Shown one piece after another: positions 61,951 through 64,000 of a stretch of DNA of 64,000 bases. The first letter of the stretch is position 1. Every line of letters starts with the position of its first letter. The notes beneath the pieces are model-generated. The model was not told where the DNA came from, made no database searches, and saw nothing but the letters and a program-made list of their open reading frames with translations. The translations under genes and the position numbers were made by a program. The stretch is from Galbula dea (Eukaryota > Chordata > Aves > Piciformes > Galbulidae), in NCBI GenBank assembly GCA_013399015.1, contig VWZX01010099.1, positions 124,001 through 188,000 of the forward strand, read 5' to 3'.

Positions 61951-64000
61951 GAGTAACCCAATATTTATAGCACATACATGTTCTCAAGTATTTTGCTTCT
62001 CACCAGTCTGAGAATTTTCTTTGTTTCTTTCCATGTTGAGCAACACCTGGGAAGATTTGACTTTTAGACCAGGTCAAGGGATATCTTGGAAGCTTATAAG
62101 CTTCCTTAAGGAGAGCTATCAGGAAATCTATAGGCAACCAAAAAATAATTTACTCTTCTTTCAAGAGCTGCCAGCAAATCCTTTACCATGCTGAGAAACC
62201 ATTTCCATTGTGTGGCAGAAATAATAATGCTAATTCAAAAAGATTTGATTTGATTTCCTTCACCTCAGGAGCTTAACACTGAGAAAGAAAACAAGAATGG
62301 GGCAAACAAATTGTTATGCTACTTCCCCTTTTCTACCATGACAGTCCTTCTAAATAGTACTCACATTCCCTGTAAAGACATCCTTAATATTACTACTGGA
62401 GGAATCTTTTTTCTAAACACCTTCTTCCTTACTCTGAAAACTGATGGCAGAATGAAATATTAGATGATAGGACTTGAGAACATAAAGAACAACATGAAAT
62501 CTTGATTGTTCTTATTGTAAATTTAGACTGCATGGTCCAGTCTATGAAAACCAACTTGGCACAAAAGGGAGAAGTGGATTTGTCTCAGCATGGTAGGCAG
62601 TGATTGAAAAAACCATAGTTCCTTCTCTTTCACAAGTAAATATTATCTATACCTGCCTAAGAGTAACAAAATGATCAAAATATTTTTGTTTCAATGATGA
62701 TGTCTGTTCCTATGGTTGTATGTTTTTATAAAGTCACATTGTATACATACAATTTATAAACAATCAATTGCATCTATTCTCCTGCTCCTCTGCTGCAGCA
62801 CACTCTGAGAGCTATACCATGGGAAATTTTTTTCACTTCTCAATCAATTTTGTTAAGATTTTGTATATTTTTTGTAGAGCAATTCACCATTGAATTTGGC
62901 TTGAACTTGCCAGACAGTTTTGATTTTAAATGTAAAGAGAGATAAATCAGCAGTGAAAGAAAGAGAACAATAATAAAAAGGAAGAAGGGAATACCCTTCT
63001 CCAGCTTTCTTATCAGCACTCCTGGAGAGTGAATGAGTAGTTTGGAAAAGCCTCATCACTTTCTTCCTTTCCTATCACTATCCTGTGCTCTGCACCTCTG
63101 CTTGATTCTTCATTTCTATTTCTTCATTGCTATTGCTCTTCCTTTCTTAGAGATTCCCAAAATAAGTACAGAATATAAATCTGCTGAGCAGGTAAATCAG
63201 AAAATTCCCAAAAGGAATATCCTTTGGGATGGGGCTGCCAACCATCATTCCAGGCCACACAATGGAGTTTGTTTCTCCTCTCTATCACACTTACAGCTCT
63301 TTATCTTACAAATCTTTGCAGGGTTTTTCAGCATTTACTGAAATGTGAGTATGAGGGCTAAATGGTATATACCATAGTCTTATTTTTAATTATGGTGGTT
63401 AAGGTAAACTCTTTTTAATGATAAACAGTTGTCTTTTCCCAGTGGAGCATTTTCAGTTGCCTTCTAGCTAGTCTTTCTCAGTCAGGGCCTTAGCCTGATC
63501 CTACTCATTTATGAAAGTCAGGTTTTGGAAGTAAGCAGCAGCCAGTATTACAATTTTTGAAATCTGCAAACAGCAGCCTAAGCTGGGTATAAAGTGCTTT
63601 GGTATATAAGGAAGTAGGCAGATATGTCCTTCTAGTCCATAAAATAAAGTTTGGCATATATGTAGCGCAGCAAATACACTTTTAAAGGTCTATATCTTTA
63701 GACTACAATATAGCCTTAGTAGTAATTAACTGTTTATCACAGATCAACAGGAGTTATAGAGCACCAGCTCTACTATAAGCATTCCTAATGGCTTCTTGAA
63801 ATGTCAGCACACACAAAACTGAAAATGACCTTAAGGTCAGAGGGAAATTACTGTTATACATCACTGAGGACATCATGTCAAGTACCATATTTATGTGTGA
63901 AGTGGAAAGGAATTAAGGAACACAAGTAGAATTCAGGCAGTCTATGTTCTCTGGAGCAATACAAATGAATGATGTATTACAACAATTATTGAGCCATATC
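61951..64000. other. Non-coding stretch, no gene recognised
   Basis: Unique AT-rich sequence to the end of the window. It includes an 18-bp perfect palindrome at 62088-62105. The 102-codon frame at 63033-63341 is hydrophobic but matches no family I know. No RNA gene was recognised. Confidence 0.5.
62088..62105. repeat. 18-bp perfect palindrome
   Basis: GGAAGCTTATAAGCTTCC is its own reverse complement, with no spacer, and stops being symmetric one base further out. It contains two HindIII-type AAGCTT hexamers in overlapping symmetry around TATA. No function is evident. Confidence 0.9.

Noticed and set aside
1..64000. CRISPR arrays, operons, prophage or other prokaryotic systems
   Set aside because: CR1/MIR-type repeats, low coding density and no regularly spaced direct repeats indicate vertebrate nuclear DNA.

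Overview
This window looks like non-coding nuclear DNA from a bird, or at least a sauropsid. The main evidence is CR1-type LINE fragments, several ending in the (CACAGAAT)n octamer that is the reverse complement of the CR1 3' terminus. There is also a perfect GAATA pentanucleotide microsatellite, several A-rich simple tracts with scattered C, and old degraded amniote repeats resembling MIR and L3. The DNA is visibly AT-rich and CpG-poor, with no CpG island. I cannot name the species or the locus.

I find no host protein-coding gene that I can support, and no tRNA, rRNA, snRNA or CRISPR array. Nearly all open reading frames are 60-150 codons, overlap one another in several frames and on both strands, and show no family motif. 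The one recognisable protein signal is the C-terminal end of a CR1 ORF2, inside a 5'-truncated element at about 29742-30190 on the minus strand. The window is therefore best read as intergenic desert or the interior of a very long intron.

Layout: 1-5145 is unique sequence with pyrimidine tracts. A degraded CR1 tail lies near 5146-5265 and a short one at 12111-12170. A 25-bp perfect inverted repeat (17344-17414) can fold into a 71-nt hairpin and is the most structured item not explained by known repeats. A (GAATA)13 microsatellite sits at 24811-24875. The best-preserved CR1 is at 29742-30190. A MIR-like fragment is near 35190-35290. A long, very old CR1 ORF2 relic covers about 38551-39130, followed by an L3/CR1-like relic at 40645-40750 and another CR1 copy at 41549-41762. 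The 45.5-45.9 kb stretch is the most GC-rich. A second MIR-like fragment lies at 60446-60602. A single ambiguous base sits at 61901.

All five recognisable CR1 copies point the same way (sense on the minus strand). This would fit an intron of a plus-strand gene, because LINEs are depleted in sense orientation within introns, but five copies are too few to prove it. Two plus-strand sites (33817/33818 and 53900/53901) look like a splice acceptor directly fused to a donor, the form expected of recursive splice sites in long introns. These are motif-level observations only. I did not find a previously undescribed system; the hairpin is the best candidate for follow-up.
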